DNA of 64,000 nt from Bacillota bacterium (GTDB lineage: Bacteria > Bacillota > Bacilli > Paenibacillales > NBRC-103111): positions 186,001-250,000 of the forward strand of contig JAEWIS010000031.1 of the NCBI GenBank assembly GCA_023386955.1. The letters are read 5' to 3'. The position numbers were made by a program, and so were the translations under genes. Below are positions 62,318-64,000 of the stretch, in pieces. The notes under the pieces are model-generated. The model made no database searches. It was not told where the DNA came from and saw only the letters and a program-made list of their open reading frames with translations. Within the stretch, counting starts at the first letter, position 1. Each line of letters begins with the position of its first letter.

Positions 62318-62443
62318 TTACTCTCCCACAATCTCCTCGGCCTGTGCTGACGTGATCTTACCAGCAGCTACAAATACCCGTACTTGCTCCGCCGTGTACC
62401 GCCCAGCTTCGTAATACCGTTTGACCAATGCAAACCAGTCCAT
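62318..62443 (-). CDS. XkdX family phage protein
   Basis: 41 residues; AAGGGGG is 8-9 bases before the ATG at 62443. The sequence MDWFALVKRYYEAGRYTAEQ then VRVFVAAGKITSAQAEEIVG fits the XkdX family closely in length and pattern. It starts one base after the stop of the upstream gene. Function in the tail is unknown. Confidence 0.88.
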   Translation of the reverse strand: MDWFALVKRYYEAGRYTAEQVRVFVAAGKITSAQAEEIVGE

Positions 62444-62444
62444 C

Positions 62445-62789
62445 CTATAACACCCCCTTGTTCACAAGAGAAAGGAGCAGGTCCGCTTGGGTCTGCTCCA
62501 TTTCGTTAAATCGTATTTGGTTTTCGGCCAGTTCCAGAGCCATACCTGCGTTTTCTGCTTCCAAAGTGGATATACGATCCACAGGGGGCGCTGGTGAGGT
62601 CGGGAGAGCCTCATAGGAGAAGGTCCGATTAACCGGGTGCACCTTTACTCGATGATTCTCCGGAACATTCAGGAGCTCTGAAGGAACCTCTTCGACGAAA
62701 AACCTTGGAAACTCTATTTCATCATCTTCTGCGATATAGGCATTAATCCCGACGAGGTACCCGTTAAGGTCGTAAATTATAGCTATCAT
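62445..62789 (-). CDS. Phage protein of unknown function (XkdW position)
   Basis: 114 residues. The first half is a small beta domain (IAIIYDLNGYLVGINAYIAE; FVEEVPSELLNVPENHRVKV), the second a coiled coil (ISTLEAENAGMALELAENQI). No clear family by eye; it occupies the position of XkdW between tail fibre and XkdX, and may be a chaperone or tail-fibre partner. Confidence 0.7.
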   Translation of the reverse strand: MIAIIYDLNGYLVGINAYIAEDDEIEFPRFFVEEVPSELLNVPENHRVKVHPVNRTFSYEALPTSPAPPVDRISTLEAENAGMALELAENQIRFNEMEQTQADLLLSLVNKGVL

Positions 62790-62803
62790 ATAGTCTCCTT
62801 TCC

Positions 62804-64000
62804 CTACTTAATATCGTAATAGATTCGGAGGTTTTTAACTCTAAAATATCTGGCTGCTCCATTAATCGTTATGCCATCTCTCCCATAAACTCCATATGTT
62901 AGAAAATAAATAGGAATTCCAGCTTGTACACTGAGGGTTCTTCCGACAGTTTCATACTGATTATCCTGTCGAGATGATCCCATTCTAGCCACTCTCGCCA
63001 TACTCGCAGGAATATTAGTTGGAAAGAATGCAGTTCCTAATGGAGTTCTATAATCGAAGGCATCCAATGTTCCAACCGGAACGATCCTATTTCCACTCTC
63101 GGCATAAGGGCCATCTCGTGGAGCTTGAACTGATGGAACATATACATCTATTCCAGTATCGTAATATACCCAATAATAATCATCGGAACTTGAAGCACTA
63201 GTATCATACCAGGAATAACCACGGGCATCACAGGTTACTACTATCTCTCCGGTGCATTTGGGTACGAACTTGTATGCCAGAATCCCCGAGTAATAGGGAT
63301 ATGAGGCCGAGGAAGGGATAGGAATGTATTCAGCCGTATTCTGCTCTCTCAGGGTATTACTTGCTACATATGTTGCTCCTCCCACTGGTATCCATCCCCC
63401 TCCTGTGTTTACCTCTATCGAGCCACCATTATTCCGCAACTCCCACCCGGAACCTCCAGCAGGCTCAAATCGGAATTGGTTTTCATCTGTTATAGTGATA
63501 CGAGCATCGAAGTCGCTGGAACTCCCGGGTTTGTGCAAGTCGATGTACCGTCCAATCTCCATCGGTGTCCCGTAATCCGTCAAACCCAGTCTCGGAGCTA
63601 TCAAAGGACCGGTCATCGGTGCGCTACCGTCTTTAGGCAATGCCCCATCCGCCTTCGCCTGCGCCGCAGCCGCAGCCGTCACTCCTGCACTCCCCCGGTC
63701 ATAAGCGTCCTTCACCGCTTTAGGCGTAGCAGCCAACACCTCAGATGTGCTGTTGACCGCACTAGACAGCTGCACCTTCCCCTTAACAGTCAAGCTGGCA
63801 TCCGGAATAGTCGCGCCGGACACGGCCGTATCCACATACCCCTTGTTGGCGATATCCGCCGCTACAGACGGAGCCACTACCTGCGCCCGGCCTGCTGAAT
63901 CACGCGCCATCAGGGTGCTGACAGTTGGGGCTGATGTGGCACCATGTGCAGTATTCCCCACTGCTGTATGGGTGTTCAAATTGCTCTGAACCGCATCAAC
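62804..64000 (-). CDS. Phage tail fibre protein, 5' end outside window
   Basis: 398 residues in the window; the frame is open to the right edge, so a TTG at 63979 is internal, not the start. It has the tail-fibre repeat SLTVKGKVQLSSAVNSTSEV then LAATPKAVKDAYD (phage_fiber_2-type) and Ala-rich coiled segments. The C-terminal part, rich in Tyr, Ser and Gly (SSASYPYYSGILAYKFVPKC; YDTGIDVYVPS), is probably the receptor-binding end. The C-terminal half of the gene is much more AT-rich than the N-terminal half. Confidence 0.85.
   Translation of the reverse strand, partial: VDAVQSNLNTHTAVGNTAHGATSAPTVSTLMARDSAGRAQVVAPSVAADIANKGYVDTAVSGATIPDASLTVKGKVQLSSAVNSTSEVLAATPKAVKDAYDRGSAGVTAAAAAQAKADGALPKDGSAPMTGPLIAPRLGLTDYGTPMEIGRYIDLHKPGSSSDFDARITITDENQFRFEPAGGSGWELRNNGGSIEVNTGGGWIPVGGATYVASNTLREQNTAEYIPIPSSASYPYYSGILAYKFVPKCTGEIVVTCDARGYSWYDTSASSSDDYYWVYYDTGIDVYVPSVQAPRDGPYAESGNRIVPVGTLDAFDYRTPLGTAFFPTNIPASMARVARMGSSRQDNQYETVGRTLSVQAGIPIYFLTYGVYGRDGITINGAARYFRVKNLRIYYDIK

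Noticed and set aside
63977..63979. TTG as start of the tail fibre gene
   Set aside because: The frame continues upstream to the window edge and there is no ribosome binding site.

Overview
The window looks like chromosomal DNA of a Paenibacillus-type Gram-positive spore former. The genes are GC-rich by eye and most start 6-10 bases after a GGAGG-type ribosome binding site. The gene content fits that group: membrane-bound AraC-type sensor-regulators next to LplB/YtcP-type sugar ABC permeases, a DUF3231 protein, a CotD-like spore coat protein, NodB deacetylase, KdgT and a PBSX-like phage tail/lysis block. I saw no rRNA, tRNA or CRISPR array.

Layout. (1) 1-8411, minus strand: a polysaccharide-use cluster with an AraC sensor, two sugar permeases, a solute-binding lipoprotein and a large secreted beta-helix protein that runs off the left edge. 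(2) 8513-12327: potABCD polyamine transporter. (3) 12623-12955: a PII nitrogen regulator. (4) 13111-19093: a second AraC/permease/permease/lipoprotein cluster. (5) 19273-31738: mixed genes, including an EamA transporter, a polar amino acid ABC transporter, a LysR regulator, a DUF523 protein, an MscS channel, a stalk-domain protein, a DUF3231 protein with a MITE-like element just upstream, a creatininase, a MerR regulator and an AT-rich methyltransferase. (6) 32213-40086: a NodB deacetylase, then a uronate-flavoured minus-strand group (third AraC sensor, TctC-like lipoprotein, KdgT) and a LacI/amidohydrolase operon with paired operators around a consensus promoter. (7) 40333-52140: two RMD1/DUF155 paralogues, a coat protein, a spermidine-synthase-like protein and a 2905-residue cyclic-glucan-synthase-like enzyme. 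(8) 52613-60235: an ADP-ribosylglycohydrolase with an NrtR-type NUDIX regulator, a two-component system, small orphan proteins, a fourth AraC regulator and a divergent Gfo/Idh/MocA oxidoreductase. (9) 60754-64000, minus strand: the late end of a prophage or PBSX-like particle (tail fibre, XkdX, XhlA, holin, lysin), running off the right edge.

Much of the window is about sensing and importing carbohydrates. Three AraC proteins carry their own membrane sensor, and two of them sit directly upstream of the transporter they probably control. KdgT, TctC and the beta-helix protein point towards pectin or uronate compounds.

The least explained feature lies between genes. Three intergenic regions (about 31.9, 52.3 and 60.5 kb) carry related elements of about 190 bp, each built as two direct copies followed by two inverted copies of a CTAACGG...CGTTATT-type unit. 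A fourth region (about 19.8 kb) has the same layout with a different unit sequence. Three of these four regions lie between convergent genes.
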